Shown here piece by piece: positions 9,703 through 18,066 of a stretch of DNA of 64,000 nucleotides. Both the position numbers and the translations under genes were made by a program. The notes below the pieces were generated by a model, which ran no database searches, was not told the origin of the DNA, and saw only the letters and a program-made list of their open reading frames with translations. The stretch is from assembly GCF_000719345.1 (NCBI RefSeq), contig NZ_JOFX01000003.1, positions 227,952 through 291,951 on the forward strand. Reading direction: 5' to 3'. Source of the DNA: Streptomyces sp. NRRL F-2664 (GTDB lineage: Bacteria > Actinomycetota > Actinomycetes > Streptomycetales > Streptomycetaceae). Every line of letters starts with the position of its first letter. Position 1 is the first letter of the stretch.

Positions 9703-9980
9703 CCGGCGTGCCGCAGCGCTGGCAGGACGACGTGCCGGCCGGTCCGGGCGGCGCCATGACCGATGAGGTCGGCGTCGTCACGGGTCCTCTCACCCTGCGC
9801 ACCACCGTGGCGGGCGGCGGGCTGGTCCGCTTCGACGTCCAGTACCAGGACGCCGACGAGTGGTACACCCTCACCGGCAGCCCGCGGCCCCACCACGGCG
9901 CACCGGCCGCCCTGCACGCCGCGGCCCTCGCGGCGATCCGCGCGGGCGGCGGCGCCGTGGCCCCCGGCGCGGCCCCCTGA
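9699..9980 (+). CDS. Small conserved hypothetical protein
   Basis: A 93-residue protein whose ATG overlaps the stop of the HNH lipoprotein gene by 4 bases, implying translational coupling. It has a compact beta-rich core (VVTGPLTLRTTVAGG, then RFDVQYQDADEWYTLTGSP) and an Ala-rich tail. A second in-frame ATG at 9756 begins just before this core and is an alternative start. I recognise it only as a Streptomyces small-protein type; no function can be assigned. Cotranscription with a secreted nuclease makes a partner or immunity role conceivable, but nothing in the sequence shows this. Confidence 0.6.
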   Translation: MTGVPQRWQDDVPAGPGGAMTDEVGVVTGPLTLRTTVAGGGLVRFDVQYQDADEWYTLTGSPRPHHGAPAALHAAALAAIRAGGGAVAPGAAP

Positions 9981-10152
9981 TCCGGGTCGCGGCACGGCGA
10001 TGCCCAGGGGCCGGTTGCCCGCGGGCAGGCGTTGGGGCGCCCCGTGCCGGGTCGACGACCGCTCCAGTGGCCGTACCCGGGCGTGGCCGCCCGTGACGCG
10101 GGCCGGGCGGCCGTCCGGGGGCACGGCCCGTACTGGCTCGGGCCCCGTACCA

Positions 10153-10183
10153 GGTCAGGCCTCGTAACTGGTCAGGCCTCGTA
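10153..10183. repeat. Short tandem duplication at the 3' end of the GNAT gene
   Basis: GGTCAGGCCTCGTA occurs at 10153-10166 and again at 10170-10183, a 17-base period. The second copy contains the stop codon and last two codons of the acetyltransferase gene; the first is a downstream echo. It looks like a small slippage duplication with no evident function. Confidence 0.7.
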
Positions 10184-10705
10184 CTCGGAGAGGTCGATGC
10201 CGTGGACGTGGACGGCGTGCCCGTACCGGGGGTCGGTGGTCTCGCGCTCCCGCACCATGTCGAGCTTGCGGATCACGTTCTCGGAGGCGGTGTCTCCGAG
10301 CCGGTTCACCGCGACGACGCGGTCCAGGCCGCGGTCCTGGAGGGCGAACTCCAAGGTGGCCTGGGCGGCTTCGGAGGCATAGCCCTGACCCCAGTACTGG
10401 CGCCCCAGCATCCAGCTGATCTGCACGTCGGCGCGGGCGTCGGGCAGGTCCTCCAGGACCGAGAGGCCGACGGCTCCGATCAGTTCCCCGGAACCGAGCA
10501 GCTCGACGGCGAAGAGCCCGAAGCCCTCCTCGTCCCACTCCTCCTCCCAGCGCTCGATCGCCTCGGCCGTCTCGTCGAGGCCGAGGGTCGAGCCGTCGCC
10601 GACCCAGCGCATCACCTCCGGGTCGGCATGGATCTCGGAGAGGGGGACGAGGTCGTCGTCGGTCCAGAGGCGGAGCAGGAGTCGGGGGGTACGGATCTCG
10701 GTCAT
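10172..10705 (-). CDS. GNAT family N-acetyltransferase (RimJ/RimL type)
   Basis: A 177-residue cytoplasmic acetyl-CoA dependent N-acetyltransferase. The N-terminus TPRLLLRLWTDDDL is typical of the RimJ/RimL/Acetyltransf_3 group. The acetyl-CoA loop appears as RQYWGQGYASEAAQA around residues 105-120, followed by DRGLDRVVAVNRLGDTASENVIRKL, where the Asn in the ENVIRKL part is the usual conserved Asn. The start is the ATG at 10703-10705. Substrate unknown: relatives act on protein N-termini, aminoglycosides or small metabolites. Its 3' end faces the preceding gene, with a short 17-bp duplication in between. Confidence 0.88.
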   Translation of the reverse strand: MTEIRTPRLLLRLWTDDDLVPLSEIHADPEVMRWVGDGSTLGLDETAEAIERWEEEWDEEGFGLFAVELLGSGELIGAVGLSVLEDLPDARADVQISWMLGRQYWGQGYASEAAQATLEFALQDRGLDRVVAVNRLGDTASENVIRKLDMVRERETTDPRYGHAVHVHGIDLSEYEA

Positions 10706-10775
10706 GCCCCCATCCTGCCGAAACCCGCAGGACCAGCGGTAATCGGCCACTGCGGCGGTGTGGGCCGCCCGGACG

Positions 10776-11312
10776 CTATGAGTGGCGTCGGCGGCCGTCG
10801 ACAGGTCCGCCGGGGAGTCCGTCGGTCCGCCGGGCGGCGTCGGTGCGCGTCGGGACGCAGGCCCACAGCGCGATCCCGATGAAGAGCACCTGTTCGGGAA
10901 TCCTGAACCAGAGCGGCGTCGCCGGCTCGCCGGCCAACGGCACCTGCGCGACGGCCGCGTAGATGTTGGCCGGGAGCATCAGGACGAACAGTGCGGCGAG
11001 GCCGAGCCCGGCCGTCGGCCGAGTGGCCTCGCGGACGAGGCCGGCGGCGCCGAGGAGTTCCAGGACGCCCGTCGCGTAGACCGCCAGGCGCGGGAACGGC
11101 ACGAAGGGCGGGACCAACGCGACCAAGTCGTGGTGGCCGGGCACGGGGCCGACGGCGGAGGGCACGAAGTGGGCGCTCGCCGTGAACAACAGCATGACCG
11201 CCATGCCGTGCAGGACGGACACCCTCCAGGTGGCGAACCGTCCGACGCCGAACGCACCGAGCAGCCTCCACACCACTGTCGGGACGGCGATGAGCATGAG
11301 TGTGCCGAGCAT
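10776..11312 (-). CDS. DoxX-like integral membrane protein
   Basis: A 178-residue membrane protein with four predicted transmembrane helices: residues about 1-25, 40-62, 75-100 and 105-130, all Leu/Ala/Val rich. The signature PFPRLAVYATGVLELLGAAGL matches the DoxX/DoxX-like family, small quinone-associated or redox membrane proteins of poorly known function. The ATG at 11310-11312 is chosen because an AAGGA-type site lies upstream and an upstream in-frame extension is Pro/Arg rich and unlike the family. Sited between a GNAT gene and a cupin gene transcribed the same way, but the spacing (about 145 bases to the cupin) does not prove an operon. Confidence 0.8.
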   Translation of the reverse strand: MLGTLMLIAVPTVVWRLLGAFGVGRFATWRVSVLHGMAVMLLFTASAHFVPSAVGPVPGHHDLVALVPPFVPFPRLAVYATGVLELLGAAGLVREATRPTAGLGLAALFVLMLPANIYAAVAQVPLAGEPATPLWFRIPEQVLFIGIALWACVPTRTDAARRTDGLPGGPVDGRRRHS

Positions 11313-11457
11313 GGCAGGAGGAGATCCTTTCGTCGGGTGGGTGGCACGGTCGGTCGTACGCTCCGGCCGGGTCGGCGGACGGGAGCCGTCCCCGGACGAC
11401 GGTGACTTCACCCGGCCGCCGCCTCAGCACCCCGGCGGCGGGGGTGCGGCCGGCAGG

Positions 11458-11787
11458 TCACCCGAGGAGGGTGATCCCGATCACGCGTGCCCCGATCTCC
11501 GTGCGCGGGCGGTGGACGCTGCCCGGTGTGAACACCACGTAGCTGCCCGCCCCGAGGCGCCGGCCGCAGTCGATGAACTCGCAGGACACCACGTAGTACC
11601 GCTCCTCGCTTTCGTGCACGTCCTCCTCGGGCCACTGCGCACCCGGGGCGAAGTCGTACACCCACCCGCGCGCCCGCTCGGTGGCGGGCAAGGGCCTGCG
11701 GAGGATGCCGGGAGCCACTTCGGTCGGGTCGACGTCATCGACATGGACGATCTGCACGGTGCCGGTTGCGTGGGTCACGAGCACCAT
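11458..11787 (-). CDS. Small cupin-fold protein
   Basis: A 109-residue single-domain cupin. The motif-1 region reads YDFAPGAQWPEEDVHESEERYYVV, with a His and Glu pattern around residues 57-64, and motif 2 is GAGSYVVFTPGSVHRPRTE with the Pro-Gly-x-x-His arrangement. Cupins bind a metal and serve as isomerases, dioxygenases or sensors. Here no partner gene points to a substrate. An AGGAAGG-like site lies about 13 bases ahead of the ATG, farther than usual, so the start is tentative. Confidence 0.78.
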   Translation of the reverse strand: MVLVTHATGTVQIVHVDDVDPTEVAPGILRRPLPATERARGWVYDFAPGAQWPEEDVHESEERYYVVSCEFIDCGRRLGAGSYVVFTPGSVHRPRTEIGARVIGITLLG

Positions 11788-12147
11788 GCTTGCGGCCGGT
11801 TTCCTTCCTCCCCAGAGTCAGGAGTGACGCGGAGGGATACTTTTCTGCCATGAGCCTCGCCGACGTGGTGCGCGCGGCCCGCCCATCCGTTGCGTGTGCG
11901 CGGTCTGCGCCGAGCGTAGGATGCGGCGTCTGTCCGAGCGCCTTCTCCACGGCCACCGGGGCGCCCTCCCCGGCAGGGGCGCCCAGCTCCGCCTCGGGCA
12001 CGATCTTCGTGACCCTCTCTCTCCACATCGGAAGAGCGTCTCAGGCGTGGATGTCCGGCCGGAGGAAATTCACGTGACCGGCGGGGCCGGTCCTTCCTAC
12101 GATCGGGCGCCGCACCATCTGCCCTCCTGTCGCTGAACGGTCACCGC
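11788..12147. other. Intergenic region, no convincing gene
   Basis: About 360 bases between the divergent cupin and MFS genes. Short open frames exist on both strands, but none has a ribosome binding site or recognisable family features. Its content is presumably two divergent promoters; I cannot place them with confidence. It is long for an intergenic region in this part of the window. Confidence 0.4.
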
Positions 12148-13446
12148 ATGAAATCCTTGATCCCTGGCGTGCTGCGCGACGAACCGCAGTTCGCGCGCCT
12201 GTTCATGGGGCAGTCCCTGTCCGTGCTGGGTGACCGTGTGTCGTTCGTGGCCGTGCCCTTCGCCGTGCTGTCGGTGGGCGGGTCCGCCTCTGACGTCGGC
12301 CTGGTGGCGGCCGCAGGGCTCGTGCCCATGCTGCTGTTCACCCTGGTGGGCGGGGTGTGGGCGGACCGCTTCCGGCGGCACCGCATCATGCTGGCTTCCG
12401 ACCTGGTGCGGTTCGCCGTACAAGGGCTCATTGCCGTACTGCTGCTGACCGGTGTGGCCGAGGTACCGCACCTGGCCCTGCTGATGCTCGTGTTCGGCAC
12501 GGCGGATGCGTTCTTCATGCCCGCTTCCACAGGACTGGTGCCGCTGGTGGTCGCCCCGGACCGGCTGCGGGAGGCCAACGCCCTGCGCGGGTTGGTGCAG
12601 TCGTCCGGGCTGGTGCTCGGCCCGGCCCTGGCCGGTGGACTGGTCGCACTGGCCGGCCCCGGCGGCGCACTGGCCCTGGACGCCCTGACCTTCGCAGTCA
12701 GCGCCGCGTTCCTGGCCGGGCTGAAGCCCCGCGAGACGGCATCCGAAACGGCATCCGGGACGGCGAAGGGCGCTGCAGGCGAGTCCTTCCTGGCGGAACT
12801 GCGCGCCGGCTGGGCTCAGGTACGCAGCCGGACGTGGGTGCTCTCCGGCCTGGCCGGCATGGCGGTCTACCACGTCGTCGTACTGCCGTCGGTTTTCGTG
12901 CTGGGGCCCGTGCTGGCCGAGCGTGAGTGGGGCGGTACGGCAAGCTGGTCAGTGGTGGTCACAGCCTTCGGTGTCGGGGCCATTGTGGGCGATGTGTGCG
13001 CCTACCGGCTCAAGATCGCTCGACCCATGGCCCTGGCCGCTGCGGCGCTGGCTGTCGCCTCATGTCAGGCGATCATCATCGGATCCGGCGCACCACTGGT
13101 GGTGATCGCGGTCCTTGAGGCGGTCACCGGCGTGGCGGTGTCCCTCTTCTTCGTCCTGTGGGAGACGGCGTTGCAGACGCACGTGCCCGAGCAGGCCCTG
13201 TCCCGCGTCAGCTCCTACGACCATCTGCTGTCGACGGGCCTCATGCCGGTGGGACTGGTGCTGGCCGGTCCGGTGTCCGAGTCCCTCGGCCTGCGACCGA
13301 CTCTGTACTCGATGACGGTCATCGCGGTCCCCGCCACGCTCGCGCTTCTCTGCGTCCCGGCCGTACGACGCCTCCCGGCGCGTGCGCCGGGCACGACGAG
13401 CGGCAGTGGCAGCGTGCACGCCGCCTCGGAACCCAGCCTGCCGTGA
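12148..13446 (+). CDS. MFS transporter, EntS/macrolide-efflux-like
   Basis: A 432-residue major facilitator with about 12 hydrophobic segments. The N-terminus FARLFMGQSLSVLGDRVSFV is typical of the MFS_3/EntS group, and the loop 2-3 motif appears as GGVWADRFRRHRIM around residues 70-83. A Ser/Thr/Ala-rich cytoplasmic loop (about residues 192-215) separates the two six-helix halves. Relatives export siderophores, macrolides or other small molecules; no biosynthetic genes lie beside it, so the substrate is open. The ATG at 12148 has only a weak ribosome binding site. The C-terminal 25 residues are Ser/Gly rich. Confidence 0.88.
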   Translation: MKSLIPGVLRDEPQFARLFMGQSLSVLGDRVSFVAVPFAVLSVGGSASDVGLVAAAGLVPMLLFTLVGGVWADRFRRHRIMLASDLVRFAVQGLIAVLLLTGVAEVPHLALLMLVFGTADAFFMPASTGLVPLVVAPDRLREANALRGLVQSSGLVLGPALAGGLVALAGPGGALALDALTFAVSAAFLAGLKPRETASETASGTAKGAAGESFLAELRAGWAQVRSRTWVLSGLAGMAVYHVVVLPSVFVLGPVLAEREWGGTASWSVVVTAFGVGAIVGDVCAYRLKIARPMALAAAALAVASCQAIIIGSGAPLVVIAVLEAVTGVAVSLFFVLWETALQTHVPEQALSRVSSYDHLLSTGLMPVGLVLAGPVSESLGLRPTLYSMTVIAVPATLALLCVPAVRRLPARAPGTTSGSGSVHAASEPSLP

Positions 13447-13769
13447 GCCGAGGAGCCGGGGCTGTCGCTTCCCGCGTCATGGTCTGCCCGTGTTGCCGGA
13501 CGGCTTCACGTGGTCCGGGCGGTGACCGTGAGCGCGCGGTGGCTCTCGGCCAATCGGGCTCCGCGGGTGTGCTCCATCCGGATGACGGAAGGGGCCCCGG
13601 CCTTCCGGCCCCCGGGTCCGCGTGGGGAGTGTTCAGCGCGTCCGTCGAAGCAGCCGAAACGAGACGCGGCCCCGGGGAGGTGGAACGGGGTCGGCGTCTG
13701 AGCGCATACGGTCGGGCCACGCCGACGGCACTCACCGCGGACCACGGACCGACGAACGAGGAGATGAGC
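13447..13769. other. Intergenic region with a hairpin
   Basis: A 320-base stretch without a gene I can support. It contains a hairpin CGGAAGG (13586-13592) / CCTTCCG (13601-13607) around a GC-rich 8-base loop. This could terminate the upstream MFS transcript, though no T-run follows, as is usual in Streptomyces. Confidence 0.4.
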
Positions 13770-14207
13770 GTGAGCGCGCAGACGAAGAAGACGAGCCGGT
13801 CAGCGCTGGGCACGGCACTGCTGCTCATGGCCGCCATGACGGCCACCAGCGGCTCTGCTGCCGCCCAGGCTTGGGGAGCCGATGCCCCGGCTGCCGCAGA
13901 GCAGGCCCGGCTGACAGGGCGGTGGACCGAGCCGGTCGACAAGAACCGCCCGGGAATCACCTTCTACACCCAGCAGCTGACCTTCACCGCGGACGGCCGT
14001 TTCGAGCAGATCAACGACGTGATCTGCAACCTGGACGATTGCCCCGCATTCAAGATCGGCGTCAACACGGGCACCTACCGCACGGAGGGCAGGACCATCC
14101 ACCTCGACGGCAACCTCGCAGACCTCCACGGCGTCGTCCGATCCAGCAACACCATCGTCCTCGACCGCCGCGTTCTTCACCGCACGGGCCCCGACGCCTC
14201 GGAATAG
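13770..14207 (+). CDS. Secreted protein of unknown function
   Basis: A predicted exported protein of 145 residues. A Sec-type signal peptide is clear: basic start (SAQTKKTSRS), hydrophobic core ALGTALLLMAAMTA, and Ala-x-Ala cleavage region SGSAAAQA near residue 36. The mature part starts with a Trp-containing segment (RLTGRWTEP) and contains paired Cys (VICNLDDCPAF) that could form a disulphide. The pattern LTGRW...GRFEQIND...GTYRTEGRTIHLDG resembles lipocalin-like or META-like beta proteins; this is inference. Start choice: GAGGAG at 13758-13763 is six bases before GTG 13770 but touches ATG 13764, so GTG is preferred. Confidence 0.65.
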   Translation: MSAQTKKTSRSALGTALLLMAAMTATSGSAAAQAWGADAPAAAEQARLTGRWTEPVDKNRPGITFYTQQLTFTADGRFEQINDVICNLDDCPAFKIGVNTGTYRTEGRTIHLDGNLADLHGVVRSSNTIVLDRRVLHRTGPDASE

Positions 14208-14339
14208 CTCGCCGGGCTGTGGAGGAGGGACGTCCGGAGCCGGTTCCGGCCTGGCGGTTGAGCGACCGGGCCGCCCTGGAGCAGGCCGTGGCGGACGCCA
14301 TGCGTGTCCGACCAGGCATCGAGGTGCCGGCCGCACGAC

Positions 14340-15560
14340 CTACGGGGAGTGGAAGCGGACCTCGGGGGCGTCGGCGGAGGGGCCGTCCAGGACGGGCCGA
14401 GTTTCTCCGAGCAGGTGCCGGTCGAGGAAGGCGCCGACGTAGCGGCGGGTCAGTTCGACGGAACGGGCGCCGGGCAGCGGATTCTCGGGGTCGTTCAGGC
14501 CGAGCTGCTCGCCGATGGCCGGGAAGTCGCTGAAGGTGAAGTGGCCGGAGCCGTCGAAGGTGATCCAGCGTTTCCAGCCGTCGAGCTGCGGCCAGTCGCG
14601 GTCCCAACTCGCGTTGCCACCGGGGCCCCGCTGCTCCGCGCCCAGGAGCATGAAGGGGCGTCCGCCGAGTCCGCCGTCGAGTACGGGTGTGGCGTTGCCG
14701 CCGTCCATGTTGACCCCGGCGCGGATCCTCGGGTCGGTCGCCATGGCGGCGATCGCCGAGGCGCCGCCGATGGAGTGGCCGGCCATGGCGATGCGGCCCG
14801 GGTCGACGAGGCCGGCGTGGCGCCAGGCGGGGCGGGGTCCGGTGAGGCGGTCCAGCAGGAAGGACACGTCGCGGGCACGGTTGTCGCTGACCGCCCGCAT
14901 GCCGGTCTCCTGCGCCTTGTCGCAGGCCAGGCAGGTCAGCACACGGCCGCCGGGGAAGGCGGTTCCGACGCTCTCGTACGCGTGGTCGACCGCGGCGACG
15001 ACGTAGCCGCGGGAGGCCAGGTCCTCGGCGAGGGCCGTGAGGGTGGCGCGGTGGACGGTGAAGCCCGGCGAGAGGACGACCAGCGGGTGGCGTCCTGCCA
15101 GGGGACGGGCGCCGGAGCGGGAGGCGCTCGCGGTACGGGTCAGGGTCTCGACGGGCACGGCCTGCTCCAGCCCCCGGTCGGCGAGCAGCAGCCGGGCCTC
15201 CTCGCGCGTGAGGTAGCGCGCAGGGGTACCGGTGTCGCGCCGTGCCGGATAACGCATGGTGACCATGAGCTCGCGGGGTCCCGAGCCGGCCCACGGGTCG
15301 GTCCGGCTGCGGTCCACCAGGTGCAGGTCGTCCCGCCCGACCGCGTACGGGCCCGTGGGGCGCGGGAGTTCGACGGCGGGGCGGCTGCGCTCGGCGGCGG
15401 GCGGAGGCGGCGGGCCGGCTGCGGTACCGGCCGCGGTACCGGTACCGGCTGCGGCTGCGGCCGCGGTACCGGCCGCGGCGAGCGGGAGCGGCAGGAGCAG
15501 GGCGAGTAACGCGGCGGCGGCGACGGTTCGGCTTCTGGTCGTGATCATGGTCATGGTCAT
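14340..15560 (-). CDS. Secreted alpha/beta hydrolase, PAF-acetylhydrolase/lipase-like
   Basis: A 406-residue exported esterase. A signal peptide (TVAAAALLALLLPLPLAAAG) is followed by a low-complexity Gly/Thr/Ala linker to about residue 50. The catalytic domain has the strand HPLVVLSPGF, the nucleophile elbow AGHSIGG (Ser near residue 265), likely acid DGG in AGVNMDGGN, and the catalytic His in DGSGHFTFSDFP. Paired Cys occur in LTCLACDKA. This layout matches Streptomyces PAF-acetylhydrolase-type lipases and polyester hydrolase relatives. Three ATG codons lie at 15560, 15554 and 15548 in a CATGGT repeat, so the exact start is uncertain. Confidence 0.87.
   Translation of the reverse strand: MTMTMITTRSRTVAAAALLALLLPLPLAAAGTAAAAAAGTGTAAGTAAGPPPPPAAERSRPAVELPRPTGPYAVGRDDLHLVDRSRTDPWAGSGPRELMVTMRYPARRDTGTPARYLTREEARLLLADRGLEQAVPVETLTRTASASRSGARPLAGRHPLVVLSPGFTVHRATLTALAEDLASRGYVVAAVDHAYESVGTAFPGGRVLTCLACDKAQETGMRAVSDNRARDVSFLLDRLTGPRPAWRHAGLVDPGRIAMAGHSIGGASAIAAMATDPRIRAGVNMDGGNATPVLDGGLGGRPFMLLGAEQRGPGGNASWDRDWPQLDGWKRWITFDGSGHFTFSDFPAIGEQLGLNDPENPLPGARSVELTRRYVGAFLDRHLLGETRPVLDGPSADAPEVRFHSP
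15419..15482. repeat. GGTACCGG-type short repeats in the hydrolase linker
   Basis: The DNA encoding the Gly/Thr/Ala linker after the hydrolase signal peptide is built of repeated GGTACCGG and GGCTGCGG units. It is a slippage-prone microsatellite-like stretch whose length may vary between strains. Confidence 0.7.
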
Positions 15561-15648
15561 GGTCCGACGCTATGCACCGCGGCCGGGTCGGTCGTCACCT
15601 TGCCGGTTGATCCCGCTGTCCGTCCCGGGGAGGGCTGCGCGCCGTTCG

Positions 15649-16635
15649 TCACTCCGAAGTATGAGTGCCTGCGGGGACGGTGATGGCCCGGAGCTTCTCC
15701 CGCAGGTACGTGTGGGAGTCCACGGGGTCGTGCACGACGCGGCCGATGGGCGCGGGCAGGGACTCCACCCGCGTGTGCGCGTCGCATTCGTAGAAGTAGA
15801 CGAGGGAGATCAGTTCCTCGGCCGGGGCGTCGGTGGGCGGGGGCAGCACGCGGTGGCGGCCTGCCCGCCAGCGGTCGCCGGTCCAGCGGGCCATCAGGTC
15901 ACCGATGTTGACGGTGAGCCCGGCGGGGTCGAAGGGCGCGTCCTGCCAGCCTTCGGCGTCGGTGTGGATCTGCAGGCCTCCCGAGCCGAGCTGCCGGTCC
16001 AGGACGGTGAGCGTGCCGAAGTCGGTGTGGGCGCCGATGCGGAACTGGCCCGGCAGGGGTGTGCCGACGGTGTCCGTGCCGGGATACCAGTTGATGTTGA
16101 ACCCCCAGGTGGGGTGTCCCGTGTGGCGTGTGAAGCGGTCTTCGTCGAGCCCGAGGGCGGTGGCGAGGAGTTCCAGCAGTTCGTCGGAGAGGGCCTTCAT
16201 CCGTTCCAGGTACGCGGTGACCAGCGGCCGGAGCGCCGGGGCTTGCGTCGGCCAGGTGTTGGGCCGGAACCACTCGGCATCCACGGCGGCGTCGCCGGTG
16301 GGCTCGTCGGCCGCGAAGGACCAGGACTCCTTGAGGTCGGGCGGCGAGGACGTGCCCTCGGCGTAGCTGTTGGCCTCGGCGCCGGGTCCGAGCCAGCCGC
16401 GGCCGCCGACCGTGACGGCGTACTGCTGCTTGAGGGCGGCCGGGAGCCGGAAGAACTCCCGTGCCGTGCTGCGGATGGCGGCGGGGAGCGCGGGGTCGAC
16501 GCCATGGCCGGTCACGAGCAGGAATCCGGCCGCGCACAGGGCCTCGTCGACCCGGGCGGCCGTACGGGCCCGCTCCCGCGGTCCGCCGGAGCGCCACGCG
16601 CCGAGATCGATCACGGGAACCTGCGATCCGGGCAT
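15649..16635 (-). CDS. Isopenicillin-N-synthase-family Fe(II) oxygenase
   Basis: A 328-residue non-haem Fe(II) enzyme with an N-terminal DIOX_N region (VPVIDLGAW, then AGFLLVTGHGVDPAL) and a C-terminal jelly roll. The iron triad is His203-x-Asp205 (GAHTDFG) and His261 (GRHRVLPP). The position usually occupied by the Arg of the RxS 2-oxoglutarate motif reads Leu-Ile-Ser (EELISLVYFYE), so the co-substrate carboxylate may be bound differently. No beta-lactam, ethylene or other pathway genes adjoin it, so a specific substrate cannot be named. It starts at the ATG 16633-16635 and is monocistronic as far as seen. Confidence 0.87.
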   Translation of the reverse strand: MPGSQVPVIDLGAWRSGGPRERARTAARVDEALCAAGFLLVTGHGVDPALPAAIRSTAREFFRLPAALKQQYAVTVGGRGWLGPGAEANSYAEGTSSPPDLKESWSFAADEPTGDAAVDAEWFRPNTWPTQAPALRPLVTAYLERMKALSDELLELLATALGLDEDRFTRHTGHPTWGFNINWYPGTDTVGTPLPGQFRIGAHTDFGTLTVLDRQLGSGGLQIHTDAEGWQDAPFDPAGLTVNIGDLMARWTGDRWRAGRHRVLPPPTDAPAEELISLVYFYECDAHTRVESLPAPIGRVVHDPVDSHTYLREKLRAITVPAGTHTSE

Positions 16636-16791
16636 GGGAGACCTGCCTTCCGACGCTGCGCAGTGGTGTCCGCGAAACCGAGGCTATCGCCGTGCGGAGG
16701 CGGACGGGGCCGACACGGAACGTGAGCCTCGGCCACTTCGTGTGCGCGTCGCAGCCCGCGGCCCGCGATGATCGTCCCGAAAAGGACCAGA

Positions 16792-17652
16792 ATGGAACGA
16801 CGGGTGCCTCGACGGACGGAGCGTGCGGTGGAGATTTCGACGCGGGAGGTCTTCGGGGCGCCGTGCTGGGTGAGCCTGATGACGCGCGACCTCGACACGG
16901 CCCAGCGCTTCTACCGTGCGGTGGCCGGGTGGCGGTTCCGGCCGGCCCGCCTGGGCGGGGCCTTCTCGGTGGCCTTCCACGACCGGGTGCCGGTGGCGGG
17001 CATCGGCGCACTGGCCGCCGATCTGGGGGTCGCGGCGGCGTGGACCCCGTACTTCGCCGTCGACGACGCCGACGTGGCGGTCGACCGCATCCGGGAGCGC
17101 ACGGGCACCATCGCGGTCGGCCCGGTCTCCTTCGAGTCCGTTGGGCGCGCGGCGCTCGTCGCCGACCCGGACGGGGCGGTCTTCGGGATCTGGGAGGGCG
17201 ACGTGGCCGCGGACTGGCGGGCCGGTAAGGGCCCCCTCCCGGCCTGGCTGGAGCTGCGCACCCGCAATGCCCTCGACGCGGCGATGTTCTACGGCGCGGT
17301 CCTGGAATGGGCCACCGACCGGCCCGGCTGCTGCAGCGTCTCCTACGAGGACGACCAGGTCGTCCTGCGGCAGGGCGGTGAACCGGTGGCCCGCCTGAAC
17401 AGCGGTCCCGTCGAGCTCGCCGCCTACTCGCCGCACACGCGGCCGCGCTGGCACGTGCACTTCCGGGTACCCCGCCTCCGGCCGGCGATCGAGGCGGCCG
17501 CCAGGCTCGGCGGGCGGATGGTCTCGGACATCGCCTCCAACGCGCGGGAACGCTGGGTGACGCTCCGCGACCCCGACGGCGCGCTCTTCACGCTCACCAC
17601 CGCGCTCGGGGCCGACTCGGACGAGGACCTCGCCCGCCCGGGCCTGTACTGA
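16792..17652 (+). CDS. VOC family protein, two glyoxalase-like modules
   Basis: A 286-residue protein of two tandem vicinal-oxygen-chelate domains. The first (about residues 24-130) begins GAPCWVSLMTRDLDTAQRFY and ends DPDGAVFGIWEGD. The second (about 140-275) begins LPAWLELRTRNALDAAMFYG and ends DPDGALFTLTTALG. The family covers glyoxalases, extradiol dioxygenases and antibiotic-binding proteins; this two-domain type in Streptomyces is usually called a hydrolase or bleomycin-resistance-like protein without proof. ATG 16792 has AAAGGA five bases upstream and is preferred over ATG 16768. Confidence 0.85.
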   Translation: MERRVPRRTERAVEISTREVFGAPCWVSLMTRDLDTAQRFYRAVAGWRFRPARLGGAFSVAFHDRVPVAGIGALAADLGVAAAWTPYFAVDDADVAVDRIRERTGTIAVGPVSFESVGRAALVADPDGAVFGIWEGDVAADWRAGKGPLPAWLELRTRNALDAAMFYGAVLEWATDRPGCCSVSYEDDQVVLRQGGEPVARLNSGPVELAAYSPHTRPRWHVHFRVPRLRPAIEAAARLGGRMVSDIASNARERWVTLRDPDGALFTLTTALGADSDEDLARPGLY

Positions 17653-17768
17653 CCGGACGGGCCGGCCCGGGCCTCGGCGGATCACCTTCGGTGACGGTTC
17701 GAGATGCGGCTGCGCGGCGGTGCTGGTTCGCTGTATCCGCCCGTTCTCCCCCCATACGAGGAGCGATC

Positions 17769-17957
17769 ATGAGCGTTTCAGGCGAGTCCCGCGGCCGGGT
17801 CCAGCAGATGCGCAACAAGGCCCAGGAGCTGAACGAGGCCGCCCAGCGGTCCACCGACCCCGAGGAGCGCCGCCGGCTCCAGGACAAGGCCCGCCGCCTG
17901 CAGGAGCAGAGCGAGCAGGAGAGCCGCATCGACGACCGGGGCATGGACCCCATGTAG
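17769..17957 (+). CDS. DUF6381 family small protein
   Basis: A 62-residue, highly charged, helical protein typical of Streptomyces (DUF6381). Visible features are RVQQMRNKAQEL and DPEERRRLQDKARRLQEQSEQE, giving a continuous Arg/Glu/Gln amphipathic helix likely to form a coiled coil. The ATG follows GAGGAG with five bases of spacing; an in-frame earlier start has no such site. Function unknown; members are often expressed late or under stress, which is family lore rather than something this sequence shows. Confidence 0.8.
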   Translation: MSVSGESRGRVQQMRNKAQELNEAAQRSTDPEERRRLQDKARRLQEQSEQESRIDDRGMDPM

Positions 17958-17981
17958 CGTGCGGCTCCCCTCACCCACCGC

Positions 17982-18018
17982 GCGGCGGCCGGTGGCCGCC
18001 GCGGCCGCCGGCCGCCGC
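17982..18018. terminator. Candidate bidirectional terminator hairpin
   Basis: Perfect 11-bp stem GCGGCGGCCGG (17982-17992) / CCGGCCGCCGC (18008-18018) with a 15-base loop, between the convergent DUF6381 and M64 peptidase genes. There is no U-tract, which is normal for actinobacterial terminators. Confidence 0.65.
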
Positions 18019-18066
18019 CGTGCGCGCTCCCGTCGCCGGGCCGGCCCGCGACGACGTACGCGGTCC

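Noticed and set aside
10078..10093. Hairpin CGGGCG-TGGC-CGCCCG as terminator
   Set aside because: Six-bp stem in a very GC-rich stretch; likely by chance.
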